This document shows, one piece after another, positions 63,417 to 64,000 of a stretch of DNA of 64,000 nucleotides. Below the pieces are notes generated by a model. That model searched no databases. It was not told where the DNA came from and saw only the letters and a list, made by a program, of their open reading frames with translations. The stretch spans positions 119,571,094 to 119,635,093 of the forward strand of contig NC_086247.1 of the NCBI RefSeq assembly GCF_021018805.1. The letters run 5' to 3'. Within the stretch, counting starts at the first letter, position 1, and every line of letters starts with the position of its first letter. A program made the position numbers and the translations under genes. Source of the DNA: Prinia subflava. Its lineage: Eukaryota > Chordata > Aves > Passeriformes > Cisticolidae.

Positions 63417-64000
63417 CTAAAATTTATTGACAAAAAAAGATAACATTTCTAAAGGTATCCATGAACTTCACTAACCCCTGTCCTTTTTTCAAAATGCCTT
63501 AAGTTTCTGGAGCCTTAGACAATTACTGTTAATTAATAGATCACAATTGTGTACTGGGGATGTCAGGAGCTTTGCAAAATTTTATCCTAAATGTCTGTGT
63601 TGGAACATGCAGGGAAACTTCCTTGTTTTAAGTTAGGATGGATTATTCTTAAACATAGACGTGCTGGCTACTCCTCAATAGGTATGGAACAAACCAAAAC
63701 AAACCAAAAACCCATAAATAATATTTTTATCCTGTTTTCTTTCAATAGCTGTTTATATGTTATCAGAAAGGCTTTCTGAGATACGCTGAGTGATGCAAAC
63801 CTCATCTGCTAATCTCCAGCAAACTACACAGCACTGCTAAGCAGCGTGGCACGGGACACAGGACAGACATATGAAGTGCTAAGCCAGGTGTAAGCCATCT
63901 CAAGGCTCTAGCAGTCACCACTGTAACTCAGAGTCCAAAGGGCCCATTTAAGCACTACTAATCCTCTAAAGGCCGCTGCCTGAAGGGTGACAGCCCTGCA

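Larger units (their letters stand above)
57863..64000 (-). other. CREB5: CREB5 intron upstream of the exon (partial, at least 6.1 kb)
   Basis: This lies 5' of the exon in the transcription sense. I did not find the preceding coding segment, expected to end in the acidic and Ser-Lys-Arg residues before the NISMHN start, so that exon lies outside the window. Besides the candidate element next to the exon and the decayed hAT-like element near 63.3 kb, it is unremarkable AT-rich sequence. Confidence 0.85.

Noticed and set aside
1..64000. CRISPR arrays, prophage, operons or other microbial systems
   Set aside because: The window is clearly avian intronic DNA; no regularly spaced repeats, Shine-Dalgarno-preceded genes or operon structure exist.

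Overview
The window is vertebrate nuclear DNA from a bird, most likely a passerine. It is AT-rich, CpG-poor and almost entirely non-coding. The bird assignment rests on two 3'-terminal fragments of CR1 (the avian LINE) and two solo long terminal repeats that I recognise as passerine endogenous-retrovirus families. No bacterial, phage, CRISPR or plasmid features are present.

The only protein-coding sequence I can defend is one internal exon on the minus strand at 57690-57862 (173 nt). It has a good polypyrimidine tract and AG acceptor on its 3' plus-strand side and a GTGAGT donor on its other side. Its translation matches the CREB5 (CRE-BPa, ATF2-family bZIP factor) segment between the N-terminal zinc finger and the His/Pro-rich region. 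The rest of the window is therefore read as two very large CREB5 introns: 57863-64000 upstream of the exon and 1-57689 downstream of it, in the transcription sense. I found no other CREB5 exon.

Layout by plus-strand coordinate: 1-13 kb is plain intron with a 71-bp tandem duplication (3.7 kb), an A/C-rich tract (11.2 kb) and a perfect 17-bp hairpin (12.1 kb). A CR1 3' end lies at 13.2-13.4 kb. A 1.1-kb minus-strand LTR lies at 20.4-21.5 kb. From 27.1 to 31.4 kb there are two CpG-retaining, regulatory-looking blocks, one carrying paired CRE half-sites, and a 14-bp hairpin. A 0.6-kb plus-strand solo LTR with a 5-bp target-site duplication lies at 36.4-37.0 kb. A minus-strand CR1 end lies at 43.0 kb. 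Low-complexity T/G and A/C tracts lie at 43.6 and 46.7 kb. Abutting POU octamers lie at 47.0 kb. A 40-base poly(A) run lies at 52.7 kb. The CREB5 exon is followed by a candidate intronic element at 58.1-58.3 kb, and a decayed hAT-like element lies at 63.2-63.4 kb.

The many short open reading frames (longest 147 codons) look like chance or low-complexity ORFs. The biology in this window is probably cis-regulatory: candidate intronic enhancers of CREB5 interspersed with lineage-specific transposon insertions. I see no evidence of a novel protein system.
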